A stretch of DNA of 64,000 bases, taken from assembly GCF_004331285.1 (NCBI RefSeq), contig NZ_SJOH01000004.1, positions 124,001 to 188,000 of the forward strand, written 5' to 3'. Each line of letters starts with the position of its first letter. The first letter of the stretch is position 1. Of this stretch, positions 35,885 through 45,797 are shown one piece after another. The stretch comes from Acinetobacter sp. ANC 3781 (GTDB lineage: Bacteria > Pseudomonadota > Gammaproteobacteria > Pseudomonadales > Moraxellaceae). A program made the translations under genes and the position numbers. The notes beneath the pieces were generated by a model. That model worked only from the letters and a program-made list of their open reading frames with translations. It did not search any database and was not told the DNA's origin.

Positions 35885-36993
35885 AAAATAGCACCAAAGA
35901 CTTTCTATACTTTTATTTCAAAACCTTTAAAGATATTGTGCGTAATAGCTCGATCTTTACCACCTTGGTTTTATCGGTCATTTTGTATAGCTTCTTCTAT
36001 CCCACCGCCTATAAAGCCGAACATGCCGAGTCCTTACCAATTGTGATTGTGGATGAGGAACAAAGTCTGATCACATCAAAAATCATTGGCGAAGTTTCGA
36101 AAAACCCGAATGTGAAAATCAAGGCCGTCACAGGTAATTTTGCTGAAGCGGAAATGATGGTGAAGACCCAGCAAGCAGATGGTATTTTGCTTTTGCCAGA
36201 AAATTTATCCAACAGTGTTCGTCGTGGAGAAGTCGGAGGCGTTGGTTTATATTTAAGCGCAGCCTATTTTTTAAGAACCAAACAGATTGGTTTAGGGCTT
36301 GCGACCTCCATTGAAAATGCGATTGCGGAACAGATGCAAAAATTTGGTAATATTTCGCATTTCACCCCTGCGCTTTCCGTACATCAAATTCCTTTATTCA
36401 ACACTATATCCGGTTATGGCAGTTATATTTTCCCCGCCATTGCCCCCTTAATTATTCATCAGACCATTGTTTTAGGTTTAAGTATGCTGATTGCAGGCTA
36501 TCGACTGCAAAACTGGCGACCCAGCAAGACTGAATTTTTTGCGATCTTTAGTGCCATTTTAACCATTGGCTGCTTAGGTTGCTTCTATTTATTTGGTTTT
36601 ACTTTTTGGTTTTATGATTATCCACATGGTGGAAATTTCTTCGGTATGCTGATTGGCGTACCCATTTTTATCAGTTGCGTGATTGGTCTAACCATGCTGA
36701 TTGCATCATATTTTGATATGCCTGAACGCGCAGGCCATGTGATTGTATTTACATCTATTCCGCTGTTTTTACTCTCAGGGACAGCATGGCCACATTCAGC
36801 CATGCCCGAGTGGATGCAATGGCTCGGAAACATTTTACCCTCGACCCAAGGTATTCAAATGTTTATTCAGTTGAACCAAATGGGTGTGCCTTTAAATATC
36901 GTGATCCCTAAACTGATTTATCTGGCGACCGTTGCAGCCATATTATTGGCTTGGGGATATTTCCGACTGACTTATGCCCATAAAAAATCATGA
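35881..36993 (+). CDS. ABC-2 type permease, second of two
   Basis: A 370-residue permease with the same layout as its neighbour: a helix at about 22-42, an extracytoplasmic domain to about 175 and five or six C-terminal helices, with the A-G-H-V-I-V-F-T-S-I-P-L-F-L-L-S-G-T-A-W-P segment near 282-302 matching the family motif with S-G-x-x-x-P. The pair could form a heterodimeric channel. It overlaps the previous gene by four nt (ATGA). No ATP-binding motif is present. No clear terminator follows. Confidence 0.85.
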   Translation: MKNSTKDFLYFYFKTFKDIVRNSSIFTTLVLSVILYSFFYPTAYKAEHAESLPIVIVDEEQSLITSKIIGEVSKNPNVKIKAVTGNFAEAEMMVKTQQADGILLLPENLSNSVRRGEVGGVGLYLSAAYFLRTKQIGLGLATSIENAIAEQMQKFGNISHFTPALSVHQIPLFNTISGYGSYIFPAIAPLIIHQTIVLGLSMLIAGYRLQNWRPSKTEFFAIFSAILTIGCLGCFYLFGFTFWFYDYPHGGNFFGMLIGVPIFISCVIGLTMLIASYFDMPERAGHVIVFTSIPLFLLSGTAWPHSAMPEWMQWLGNILPSTQGIQMFIQLNQMGVPLNIVIPKLIYLATVAAILLAWGYFRLTYAHKKS

Positions 36994-37264
36994 TCTAGCG
37001 CTATATTGCATAAGATTAGTAAATAAAACTTAACAAATAGATCGAATTTCCAACTAAAACTGAAAGTTTTTTAGCCTATTGAGCGAATTGTGAAGAAAAA
37101 ATGTTAGATTGCATACGGTAATCAATGCAAAATAGCCCTTTATTCATATTCCATGAATATTTTTTATATGATTCATTCCCATGCTTCTACTAACATGTCT
37201 TTAGGATGTTGACAGCGTTATTACAGCATTTTTTTCTTTAAATATTTAATTTTAAGGGCTTAGC

Positions 37265-38560
37265 ATGAAGAAGATTAAGATTAGTCTTGCTTGGCAAATC
37301 GTTATTGCGCTCATTTTAGGTGCGCTTGTAGGCTCTTTTCTACACTATTCTCCCGAATATCGTGAAACTCTGGTTAATAATCTGCTGAGTCCTTTGGGTT
37401 CAATCTTTATTAATTTGATTAAAATGATTGTCATTCCACTTGTAGTTTCAATGCTGATTTTAGGTATTGCCAATGCAAGTCATGGTCAAAATGTAGGTAA
37501 GCTCGGTTTCAAAACCATTGTTTATTTTGAAATTATTACCACAGTTGCAATTATTGTTGGTCTCGTTGCAGCAAATGTGTTCCAGCCGGGTGCCGGGATT
37601 GATATGTCGAGTTTGACACAAACTGACATTTCTCAATATCAGCAAACCACACAAGAAGTGAGTAGCCATTCTCATGGTCTGGTTAATACCATTTTGTCTC
37701 TAATTCCTTCTAATATTTTTGGATCACTGACTGATGGGCATATGCTGCCAATCATTTTCTTCTCTGTGATCTTCGGTATTGGCTTGGGGTCGTTGGCTAA
37801 AGAGACCAGAAAACCACTGATTGATGTGTTGCATGCAGTTTCCGAAACCATGTTCAAAGTGACGCATATGATTATGCTGTTTGCACCTTTTGGTGTATTT
37901 GGCTTGATTGCGGTAACCGTTGCGAACTTTGGTTTTAGCTCCCTTCTTCCATTAGTGAAGTTGGCTGTTTTAGTTTATGGTGCTATTTTCTTCTTCATCT
38001 TTGTCATTTTAGGACTTGTTGCTAAATTCTGTGGTTTCAGCATTTGGGAAATTATTAAAATTCTGAAAGATGAACTGATTCTGTCCTATTCCACTGCCAG
38101 TTCTGAAACGGTCTTACCACGTATCATGGAAAAAATGGAAGCGTACGGTGCACCTAAGTCGATTACCAGTTTCGTGATTCCAATCGGTTATTCATTTAAC
38201 CTGGATGGTTCGACCTTATATCAAAGTATTGCGGCTATTTTCATTGCGCAACTTTACGGTATTGACTTGAGTATGACTCAGCAAATTATTTTGGTGCTGA
38301 CCTTAATGATTACCTCTAAAGGAATTGCAGGTGTTCCAGGTGTATCTTTTGTGGTGCTGTTGGCAACCTTGGGCAGTGTAGGTATTCCGCTTGAAGGTTT
38401 GGCATTTATTGCCGGTATTGACCGTATTTTAGATATGGCACGTACAGTATTAAATGTAATTGGTAACTCGTTGGCTGTTCTTGTAATCAGTAAATGGGAA
38501 GGTCAATTTGATGCTGAAAAACAAAAAGATTATCAAATTGAAATGAAACAGGCTGCCTAA
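37265..38560 (+). CDS. gltP: Dicarboxylate/amino acid:cation symporter (GltP/DctA type)
   Basis: A 431-residue inner-membrane symporter of the SDF family with eight helices and two re-entrant loops. The serine-rich loop S-T-A-S-S-E-T-V-L-P (about residues 277-286) and the Y-S-F-N-L-D-G-S-T motif (about 311-319) belong to the substrate and cation sites, and S-K-G-I-A-G-V-P-G is the second re-entrant loop. It takes up glutamate, aspartate or C4-dicarboxylates with protons or sodium; GltP versus DctA cannot be settled here. A terminator follows. Confidence 0.88.
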   Translation: MKKIKISLAWQIVIALILGALVGSFLHYSPEYRETLVNNLLSPLGSIFINLIKMIVIPLVVSMLILGIANASHGQNVGKLGFKTIVYFEIITTVAIIVGLVAANVFQPGAGIDMSSLTQTDISQYQQTTQEVSSHSHGLVNTILSLIPSNIFGSLTDGHMLPIIFFSVIFGIGLGSLAKETRKPLIDVLHAVSETMFKVTHMIMLFAPFGVFGLIAVTVANFGFSSLLPLVKLAVLVYGAIFFFIFVILGLVAKFCGFSIWEIIKILKDELILSYSTASSETVLPRIMEKMEAYGAPKSITSFVIPIGYSFNLDGSTLYQSIAAIFIAQLYGIDLSMTQQIILVLTLMITSKGIAGVPGVSFVVLLATLGSVGIPLEGLAFIAGIDRILDMARTVLNVIGNSLAVLVISKWEGQFDAEKQKDYQIEMKQAA

Positions 38561-38572
38561 TTCATAAAAATC

Positions 38573-38602
38573 AAAAAAGGAAGTTTAGGCTTCCTTTTTT
38601 TA
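38573..38602 (+). terminator. Terminator after the symporter gene
   Basis: AAAAAAGGAAG pairs with CTTCCTTTTTT around a short loop, on the plus strand. Confidence 0.88.
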
Positions 38603-38749
38603 TGCGCTGAAATTAGTAAGAGGTTGCTTAAACTTAAAATCAGCCTATTTTTTACACAATCTTTTCTTTGATTTTAATAATTGAAAATTAAAGTAAAAAA
38701 GTGAATACTGGTTAAATCATAATCAATAACAATTCATAGAAGGATATAT

Positions 38750-39916
38750 ATGGAAAATTTTATAAATAAGCTTCAAAACCATATAGACCATGTTAAACGT
38801 GTTGGGGAACACTGCTCTACTGAGGAAACAACAAAACAAGCGTTAATTTTACCGCTCTTAGATATTCTGGGCTTTAGCCCTTATGACCCAACCAAAGTAT
38901 TGGCAGAATTTGCTGCTGACTTTCCAGGCGTCAAATCCACAGAAAGAGTTGATTATGCTTTATATTGTAATGGACAACCTGTTATGTTCATTGAAGCAAA
39001 ATCCTATGTGGCAAATCTAACTAACCATGCCCCACAATTATCTCGTTATTTCAACAGTAGTTTGGGCGTTACAATCGGCGCAATTACCAATGGTAAAGAA
39101 TGGCGTTTCTTTACTGATTTAATCAATACCAATGTCATGGATGAAAAACCATTTCTTACTGTTGATTTTACCAAACATAAAGCTGAAGAATTGGTACAGC
39201 TAGCAGAATTTAAACATGATAATTTTCATGTTGAAAAATTGCGTTTTTTTGCTGAAGAAAATCAATATATCCAACAATTTAAAACAGTGATAAAGAAAAG
39301 TATTAATGAGGTTGATCTAGATTTTGTTCGTTATGTCGCCCAGCAAGCAAATATTCAGCGTCAATTAAATACTAAATTTCTTGAAATGATTCAACCCTTT
39401 GTAAAGCAAGCAGTTGAACAAGCCATCAGTGATACGGTGGTTAAAGGGTTATCCTCGCCTACCATTATTACTGCAAAATCTATAGAACCCGCACCTATAA
39501 AGATTGAAGAACCAATAACTAGTAATGAATCTGCTGATATTATTCATCCTGATAATGAAAAAATTGTGACGACTAAAGATGAGCAAGATCTTTACCGTAT
39601 TGTTAATGAGCTATTCCCCGAAACAGAATTAGCAGCTAAAGATACCGAAAGTTATTATTCCATTCTCTTTCAAAATAAAAATAATCGCTGGTTATTTAGA
39701 TACGATGTAAATCGTAAACGACCAACGATTCAATTTGTTGTTCCTATTGATGATCAACGAAAACTTGAATTATCTCGTGCAGGGCTAGAGGTACAAGCGA
39801 ATGGACAAGTTTATTTAGATAAACCTGAACACATCTATCGTGCTGTAGGTATCCTCAAAGATTGTTTAGATTATTGTAGTAACGATGATAATTTTAAAAG
39901 AAATACTGTTTCTTGA
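38750..39916 (+). CDS. Stand-alone HsdR-N-type nuclease-like protein
   Basis: A 388-residue protein. The N-terminal part (about 10-150) matches the HsdR N-terminal endonuclease domain of type I restriction enzymes: E25/E26 in an early helix, then R-V-D-Y-A (Asp68) and I-E-A-K (Glu82, Lys84), the PD-(D/E)xK layout. A helical middle (about 150-270) and a C-terminal domain (about 285-380, with R-Y-D-V-N-R-K-R-P) follow. No helicase, methylase or specificity gene is near, so it is not a classical type I system. It sits alone between the symporter and gyrA with its own leader, which suggests an accessory insertion. Function unknown; nuclease or decoy possible. Confidence 0.75.
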   Translation: MENFINKLQNHIDHVKRVGEHCSTEETTKQALILPLLDILGFSPYDPTKVLAEFAADFPGVKSTERVDYALYCNGQPVMFIEAKSYVANLTNHAPQLSRYFNSSLGVTIGAITNGKEWRFFTDLINTNVMDEKPFLTVDFTKHKAEELVQLAEFKHDNFHVEKLRFFAEENQYIQQFKTVIKKSINEVDLDFVRYVAQQANIQRQLNTKFLEMIQPFVKQAVEQAISDTVVKGLSSPTIITAKSIEPAPIKIEEPITSNESADIIHPDNEKIVTTKDEQDLYRIVNELFPETELAAKDTESYYSILFQNKNNRWLFRYDVNRKRPTIQFVVPIDDQRKLELSRAGLEVQANGQVYLDKPEHIYRAVGILKDCLDYCSNDDNFKRNTVS

Positions 39917-39930
39917 TTTTAATAACCATT

Positions 39931-39958
39931 AAAAAAGGACGCCGAAGCGTCCTTTTTT
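39931..39958. terminator. Shared terminator between the HsdR-N gene and gyrA
   Basis: AAAAAAGGACGC-CGAA-GCGTCCTTTTTT is a perfect 12-bp stem between convergent genes, usable on both strands. Confidence 0.92.
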
Positions 39959-39972
39959 ATTACTGCAAAAAC

Positions 39973-42900
39973 TTATTCTTCGTCAGAATCTCTTAAATCC
40001 GATTCAGTTTCAGCTTCATCAGCAATCGTTTCATCATCAACCAAAGTTTCAGAATCAATCAAAGCTTCAGTGGCAATCACTTCTTCGCCTTCAACTTCTT
40101 CAATAAACTCTTCTTCTTCAACAGCTTCAACTGAAACAACACCAACCAAGACTTCTTCATTGCCTAAACGGATTAGACGAACGCCTTGTGCATTACGACC
40201 TGTGGTAGCAACTTCTGAAGCACGTGTACGAACCATCGTACCACCATCAGAAATCAACATCAGTTCTTTGCTTTCATCAATGGATACTGCACCGACCAAT
40301 TCACCGTTACGTTCAGATGTTTTAATTGCAATCACACCTTTACCACCACGTTTTTTGGTTGGGAATTCGCCCACCGGGGTACGTTTACCGTAACCGTTGG
40401 CACATGCACACAACACTTCGCCAGTTTCCGGTACAACCACCAGTGATACGATACGGCTGATTAATGCCGAATCTGAACTATCTTCATCATCTGAATCCAC
40501 CTCAGCTTCTGCATCTTCAAGCAGCGCTGCTGCACCGATGGTCACGCGCATACCGCGTACACCTTTGGCAGAACGACCCATTGAACGAACATCAGTTTCT
40601 GCGAAACGAATTGCTTTACCTTCATTCGAGAACAACATGATTTGCTGTTCGCCATCGGTAATCGCAACACCAATTAAGGTATCGTCGCCATTCAGCTCAA
40701 TCGCACGTAAACCATTTGAACGAACATTCGAGAACTGTTCAAGCTCTACCCGTTTAATCGTACCGTACTCGGTCGCCATAAACACATAGAAGTTTTTACG
40801 AACTGCTTCAGCTTGCTGTGCAAAATCAATAATGATTTCATCGTCCAGATCAGTCGTAGAAAGCTCAAGACCCAATTGTTTCAATTGAATACGTAATGCA
40901 TCAGACAAGTCATCTGCACCATCTTCAAGCTCGGCTAAGGCCGCTTCAAGTTCAGCAAAATGCGAATTGATGACTTCATTTTCTTGAAGTTTCGCAGCAT
41001 TGGCTTTTACAAATGCCTGGAAATCGACCAGACGGTCTTTAAATTTCTTCGGTGCATCAATTACAGGCAGAATTGCTGTAATGGTTTCATTGGCATCTAG
41101 CGGCAACAAGTTCACCATTGGGCGACCTTTTGCACCACGAGACGCTTGTGGCACTTCGTATACTTTCAGACGATAAACTTTACCGACATTGGTAAAGCAT
41201 AGAACTGTCGCATGGTTCGATGTCACAATCAGGTGCTGAATGTAATCATCAGTTTTCATTGAAGTTGCAGACTTACCACGACCACCACGACGCTGAGCAG
41301 TATAATCAGACAATGGTTGAGTTTTCGCATAACCTGTTTTAGAAACAGTCAGTACCATTTGCTCTTCAGGAATTAAATCTTCACGAGAGAAATCGATACG
41401 TGATTCAACAATAGATGTTTTACGTCCATCACCATATTGCTGAATAATAAGTGCCAACTCTTCACGAATCACATTCATCAACAAATTAAAGTCATTCAAA
41501 ATGGCAGTATATTCAGCAAGTTGCGCTAAAATTTCAGAATATTCAGCATGCAACTTGTCTTGTTCAAGACCGGTTAAGCGATGTAGACGTAATTCCATAA
41601 TCGCATTGACTTGCGTTGGTGAAAGACGGTAAATACCACCATCAAACCCATACGGCTTAGACAGGTCTTCGCCTTCAATAATTTCAGGACGTACAGAAAC
41701 TGAACCGGCTTTTTCAAGCAATGCAACCACACCACCAGCAGACCACTCACCCGCTTGTAAACGCTCACGCGCCTCAGCCGGATTGGCAGAAGTTTTGATG
41801 GTTTCGATAATGGTATCAATATTTGCCAGAGCAACCGTCAAACCTTCCAAGATATGACCACGTTCACGCGCTTTGCGTAACTCGTACATGGTACGACGTG
41901 TGACCACTTCTTGACGGTGACGGATAAACGCTGCAATGATATCTTTTAAGTTCATCAATTTCGGCTGACCGTTGTCCAGGCAGACCATGTTGATGCTAAA
42001 AGAGTTTTCAAGTTGAGTGTTCTGGAACAGGTTATTTACAATCACTTCAGCGTTTTCGCCACGCTTCAGGTCAATTGCAATACGCATGCCGTCTTTATCA
42101 GACTCGTCACGAAGTTCCGAGATTCCCTCAAGTTTTTTCTCTTTAACCAGTTCAGCAATACGTTCGATGGTTTTTGCTTTATTGACCTGGTAAGGAATTT
42201 CAGTAAATACGATGGTGGTACGACCATTCTTCGGATCTTCTTCGAAGTGATATTTACCACGAATATGCAAACGGCCTTTACCGGTACGGTAAGCATCCAC
42301 AATACCCGATTTGCCGTAAATAATACCGCCTGTAGGGAAATCCGGACCAGAAATATGCTGCATCAAACCTTCGATGCTGATATTAGGATCATTGGCATAA
42401 GCTAGGCAGGCATTCACAACTTCAGTCATGTTGTGCGGCGCCATATTGGTCGCCATACCCACCGCAATACCGGTAACACCGTTAATCAATAAGTTGGGTA
42501 CACGGGTCGGCATAACTTGAGGAATACGCTCAGAACCGTCGTAGTTGTCTTCCCATTCGACTGTATCTTTTTCCAAGTCAGCCAAAAGTTCATGGGTCAA
42601 CTTACGCATACGTACTTCGGTATAACGCATTGCCGCAGCGCTATCGCCATCCACAGAACCAAAGTTACCCTGACCATCGACCAATTGATAACGCAAGCTA
42701 AATTCTTGTGCCATACGAACAATGGTTTCGTAAACAGCGGAGTCACCATGCGGGTGATATTTACCGATTACGTCACCCACCACACGGGCAGACTTTTTAT
42801 ACGCTTTGTTGTAGTCATTGCCTAACTCGTGCATAGCGAAAAGCACACGACGATGCACCGGTTTTAAGCCATCTCGCACGTCTGGTAATGCACGAGAAAC

Positions 42901-42981
42901 AATAACACTCATGGCATAGTCGAGATATGAGCTTTTGAGTTCATCCTCAATGGCAATCGGTCGGATTTCCGATAGGCTCAT
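39973..42981 (-). CDS. gyrA: DNA gyrase subunit A with large C-terminal-domain insertions
   Basis: A 1002-residue type II topoisomerase subunit (E. coli 875). The N-terminal winged-helix and tower domains are typical: catalytic Tyr in A-A-M-R-Y-T-E-V-R (about residue 120), and the quinolone region H-G-D-S-A-V-Y-E-T with wild-type Ser and Glu. The GyrA box Q-R-R-G-G-R-G-K lies near 564. Two insertions enlarge the C-terminal beta-pinwheel: about 80 residues at roughly 641-730, helical and acidic, and an acidic loop at about 815-840. The C-terminal tail (from about 955) is very acidic. A good AAGGAG precedes the ATG. Confidence 0.95.
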   Translation of the reverse strand: MSLSEIRPIAIEDELKSSYLDYAMSVIVSRALPDVRDGLKPVHRRVLFAMHELGNDYNKAYKKSARVVGDVIGKYHPHGDSAVYETIVRMAQEFSLRYQLVDGQGNFGSVDGDSAAAMRYTEVRMRKLTHELLADLEKDTVEWEDNYDGSERIPQVMPTRVPNLLINGVTGIAVGMATNMAPHNMTEVVNACLAYANDPNISIEGLMQHISGPDFPTGGIIYGKSGIVDAYRTGKGRLHIRGKYHFEEDPKNGRTTIVFTEIPYQVNKAKTIERIAELVKEKKLEGISELRDESDKDGMRIAIDLKRGENAEVIVNNLFQNTQLENSFSINMVCLDNGQPKLMNLKDIIAAFIRHRQEVVTRRTMYELRKARERGHILEGLTVALANIDTIIETIKTSANPAEARERLQAGEWSAGGVVALLEKAGSVSVRPEIIEGEDLSKPYGFDGGIYRLSPTQVNAIMELRLHRLTGLEQDKLHAEYSEILAQLAEYTAILNDFNLLMNVIREELALIIQQYGDGRKTSIVESRIDFSREDLIPEEQMVLTVSKTGYAKTQPLSDYTAQRRGGRGKSATSMKTDDYIQHLIVTSNHATVLCFTNVGKVYRLKVYEVPQASRGAKGRPMVNLLPLDANETITAILPVIDAPKKFKDRLVDFQAFVKANAAKLQENEVINSHFAELEAALAELEDGADDLSDALRIQLKQLGLELSTTDLDDEIIIDFAQQAEAVRKNFYVFMATEYGTIKRVELEQFSNVRSNGLRAIELNGDDTLIGVAITDGEQQIMLFSNEGKAIRFAETDVRSMGRSAKGVRGMRVTIGAAALLEDAEAEVDSDDEDSSDSALISRIVSLVVVPETGEVLCACANGYGKRTPVGEFPTKKRGGKGVIAIKTSERNGELVGAVSIDESKELMLISDGGTMVRTRASEVATTGRNAQGVRLIRLGNEEVLVGVVSVEAVEEEEFIEEVEGEEVIATEALIDSETLVDDETIADEAETESDLRDSDEE

Positions 42982-43548
42982 GCATACTCCTTATTACAAA
43001 CAGTATTTGGGACTGCTCGTTTTATATAATCAATCTAGCAAAAAATTAACTCAAAACAAGCTGAGTTAAAGTCTAAATACAGCCGTAAATTATAGCATAA
43101 ATTCTGTTGTTTTTGTCTCTTATCAAGCCTCTTAATCTTGTTAATTTTCTTGAATTTATCGTTTATTTTTTAATCTTTTTTATTTGTCTGATTTTTATGT
43201 GAATTAGTTCATTTTTTCGTACTGTTTAATTTAAATCAAGACAGTCCATTAGTCCCTTATTTTGTGCTCTTTTAGGGTTCTTTCTACTCATCTATCCTCA
43301 TGGAAAATTAATGATGAGTCACCTATCAATACATCCCTTTCATTACATTGGAATAGCATAAGTTTAAAGGTAGACTTATTTCGTAAATATTTTACTTTCT
43401 TTATTTTTATCTTAATGAGAGAAATTAAATGGGTTGAAGAAAGAGCTCGGTAGTTTTGAAAATAATAATTTTTGCTTAATCATTCATGATTTAGTTTAAG
43501 CCCCCAGTCGACTTAATCACTCATGATTTTGTTGAAAATTTTAATAAT
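42982..43548. other. gyrA leader and AT-rich intergenic region without a supported gene
   Basis: The gyrA promoter must lie in the first 150 bases. A TTG-started frame at 43262-43453 has no ribosome site, family or neighbour support. Two similar 18-19 bp segments (AATCATTCATGATTTAGTT near 43480 and AATCACTCATGATTTTGTT near 43515) form an imperfect direct repeat of unknown meaning. I see nothing else. Confidence 0.5.
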
Positions 43549-43583
43549 AAAAAACGCCCTTGGAAGCCAAGAGCGTTTTTTTG
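43549..43583 (-). terminator. Terminator after etfBA
   Basis: AAAAACGCxCTTGG pairs with CCAAGxGCGTTTTT (one mismatch), 16 nt beyond the etfA stop on the minus strand. Confidence 0.85.
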
Positions 43584-43598
43584 AACGTAACTCAGGAA

Positions 43599-44531
43599 TT
43601 AGATTTTAGAAACCAATTCAGGAATTACCGCGTTCAAGTCACCGACTAACCAGTAATCCGCAACAGCATTAATTGGCGCTTCTTCATCCTTGTTGATCGC
43701 AACGATCACTTTAGAGTCTTTCATCCCGGCCAAATGCTGGATCGCACCAGAAATACCAACCGCGATGTACAGGTCAGGTGCAACGATTTTACCAGTTTGA
43801 CCGACTTGCATGTCGTTAGGTACAAAACCTGCATCCACTGCGGCACGTGATGCCCCTTGAGCAGCACCGAGCTTGTCCGCCAGTGGATCAAGGATCTTGT
43901 GATAGTTCTCACCCGAACCCACACCACGACCACCCGACACCACAATACGCGCAGCGGTTAATTCTGGGCGTTCAGATTTCACAATCTCTTCAGAAATAAA
44001 CGTAGAGATGCCCGCATCCTGAACGTCAGCAACCGCTTCGACTGCTGCAGAACCGCCTGTGGTCGCAACAGGATCAAATGCAGTCCCACGAACCGTGGCA
44101 ACCACAACAGATTCCGAAGATTCAACCGTTGCAATGGCGTTACCGGCATAGATCGGACGTTTGAAAGTCGTTGGGCTTTCAACAGCAATGATATCCGTGA
44201 TCATGCTGACATCAAGAAGTGCAGCCGCACGTGGCAATACGTTTTTACCATTTGAGGTAGATGCAGCCAGGATATGTGAATAACCTTTGCCTAACTCGGC
44301 AACAAGTTTCGCTACGTTTTCAGCCAACTGGTGTGCATAAGCCGCGTTGTCAGCAAGCAATACCTTGCTTACGCCTGCCACTTGAGCTGCCTGATCTGCA
44401 ACGGCCTGAGCGCCAGAACCCGCAACCAATACAGTGATATCACCACCGATTTTTTGAGCTGCAGCAACAACGTTTAAAGTTGCACCGTTTAGTGCTTTAT
44501 TGTCGTGCTCAGCGATAACTAAAATACTCAT
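43599..44531 (-). CDS. etfA: Electron transfer flavoprotein alpha subunit
   Basis: A 310-residue FAD-binding subunit. The C-terminal FAD domain has V-S-G-G-R-G-V-G-S (about 197-205), the [12 protein letters not shown] segment near 246, and [10 protein letters not shown] (about 257-266). ETF carries electrons from acyl-CoA and other dehydrogenases to ETF-ubiquinone oxidoreductase in the membrane. It follows etfB by 17 nt, so the order etfB-etfA is an operon, ended by a terminator. Confidence 0.95.
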   Translation of the reverse strand: MSILVIAEHDNKALNGATLNVVAAAQKIGGDITVLVAGSGAQAVADQAAQVAGVSKVLLADNAAYAHQLAENVAKLVAELGKGYSHILAASTSNGKNVLPRAAALLDVSMITDIIAVESPTTFKRPIYAGNAIATVESSESVVVATVRGTAFDPVATTGGSAAVEAVADVQDAGISTFISEEIVKSERPELTAARIVVSGGRGVGSGENYHKILDPLADKLGAAQGASRAAVDAGFVPNDMQVGQTGKIVAPDLYIAVGISGAIQHLAGMKDSKVIVAINKDEEAPINAVADYWLVGDLNAVIPELVSKI

Positions 44532-44548
44532 GATATTATCCTTCTGTA

Positions 44549-45298
44549 TTAGATCACTTTCGCTTCGTTTTTAAGTTTTTCAACAAGCTCGTCCACAGAT
44601 TTCACTTGTACGCCAGCTTTACGTTCTGCTGGTGGCTCAACTTTCACTGTTTTAAGTTTGGTGGTCGCTGAAACGCCATAATCCGCAGGAGACTTCACAT
44701 CAAGCGGTTTTTTACGCGCTTTCATAATGTTTGGAAGTGCCGCATAACGTGGCTCGTTCAAACGCAAGTCCGTGGTAATAATGGCAGGCAGGTTCAGTTC
44801 AACCGTTTGTAAACCACCGTCCACTTCACGGGTAACCTGAACTTTATCGCCAGCAACATTCACGACAGAAGCAAATGTACCTTGACCCGCGCCCAGTAAA
44901 GCACCCAGCATCTGACCGACCTGATTCGAGTCGTCATCAATGGCTTGCTTACCCAGAAGGATCAGTTCCGGTTTTTCTTGTTCTACAATGCCTTTCAGGA
45001 TTTTAGCCACTTCAAGTGCACCAATCTCATCAGCAGTTTCTACCAGGATACCGCGATCCGCACCCAGCGCCATGGCAGAACGGATTTGTTCTTGCGCTTC
45101 TTTAGGACCGATAGAAACCACAACGATTTCTGAAACTGTTCCTTTTTCTTTTAAACGAACCGCTTCTTCCACTGCGATTTCACAGAATGGGTTGATCGAC
45201 ATTTTAACGTTAGTCAGGTCTACCCCACTATTGTCCGGTTTAACGCGAACTTTAACGTTGGCATCAACCACACGTTTTACAGCAACAAGAGCCTTCAT
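44549..45298 (-). CDS. etfB: Electron transfer flavoprotein beta subunit
   Basis: A 249-residue AMP-binding subunit. It begins [10 protein letters not shown] and carries the [13 protein letters not shown] segment (about 38-50), the [16 protein letters not shown] block near 115-130 and the beta-subunit loop [13 protein letters not shown] near 183-195. It pairs with EtfA encoded just downstream. Both serve fatty acid and amino acid oxidation. Confidence 0.95.
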   Translation of the reverse strand: MKALVAVKRVVDANVKVRVKPDNSGVDLTNVKMSINPFCEIAVEEAVRLKEKGTVSEIVVVSIGPKEAQEQIRSAMALGADRGILVETADEIGALEVAKILKGIVEQEKPELILLGKQAIDDDSNQVGQMLGALLGAGQGTFASVVNVAGDKVQVTREVDGGLQTVELNLPAIITTDLRLNEPRYAALPNIMKARKKPLDVKSPADYGVSATTKLKTVKVEPPAERKAGVQVKSVDELVEKLKNEAKVI

Positions 45299-45601
45299 GT
45301 AATCCTCGGCTGTTTCAGCAAAAGTAAATATTGAGAAAAGTTATAATAACTCTTCACTTAAAATTTTTAGGTGCCCTATCTTGCAATGCGTATGGCATTT
45401 CGGTCAAGTCACAATTATCGAAAGAGCTGTAAAAATGCGTAAAATTACTTGAACTAAGCGTTCATATTTTTTTGAAGTATTTTTATTAAGATGAATTCTC
45501 TCAATATTTATTTATTTTTTAATTATTGATTCTTATTGTGTTTTTATTTGATTAACATCATCAAAAGTTCTGATTTAATTCTTGTTTTCAATTGTTTTAT
45601 A

Positions 45602-45692
45602 GCTACAGGAGCTTGGCCTTGATGCCTACCTGACCAGGTTTTAAACTGTCATTTAAGACAGATAGGAAGCTTTTTCCTGCTATATCTGTAGC
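45602..45692. ncRNA. Possible structured RNA or inverted-repeat element (unassigned)
   Basis: Within the 500-bp gap between etfB and the LysE gene, GCTACAG (45602-45608) pairs exactly with CTGTAGC (45686-45692). Inside lie local hairpins: ACCT/AGGT or the alternative CTTGG/CCAGG, CTGTC-ATTTAA-GACAG (45646-45661) and AGGAA-GCTTT-TTCCT (45664-45678). This gives a multi-branched fold with a seven-pair closing stem. No tRNA T-arm motif is present, so it is not a tRNA. The strand, a promoter and a terminator are not clear. The rest of 45299-45756 shows nothing I recognise. Confidence 0.3.
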
Positions 45693-45756
45693 AAAAACGA
45701 TCATTTTTTAGAATAAACTTGTAATAAATTACTTTTAATCTACAAATTTGCTGCTA

Positions 45757-45787
45757 CTTAAAAAGCATGCCACGGTGGCATGCTTTT
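45757..45787 (-). terminator. Terminator after the LysE-family gene
   Basis: AAAAGCATGCCAC pairs with GTGGCATGCTTTT, a strong symmetric stem 11 nt past the minus-strand stop at 45798. Confidence 0.88.
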
Positions 45788-45797
45788 CATCAGCGTG

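Noticed and set aside
38750-39916. Complete type I restriction-modification system
   Set aside because: Only the HsdR N-terminal domain is present; no helicase motifs, HsdM or HsdS genes occur in the flanking sequence.
43262-43453. 63-aa frame between gyrA and etfA
   Set aside because: It starts with TTG, has no ribosome site, an AT-driven composition and no conserved pattern.
45602-45692. tRNA (seven-pair acceptor-like stem, about 90 nt, selC-like length)
   Set aside because: There is no T-arm GGTTCGANTCC motif, no credible anticodon arm and no CCA-compatible end, so it is kept only as an unassigned structure.
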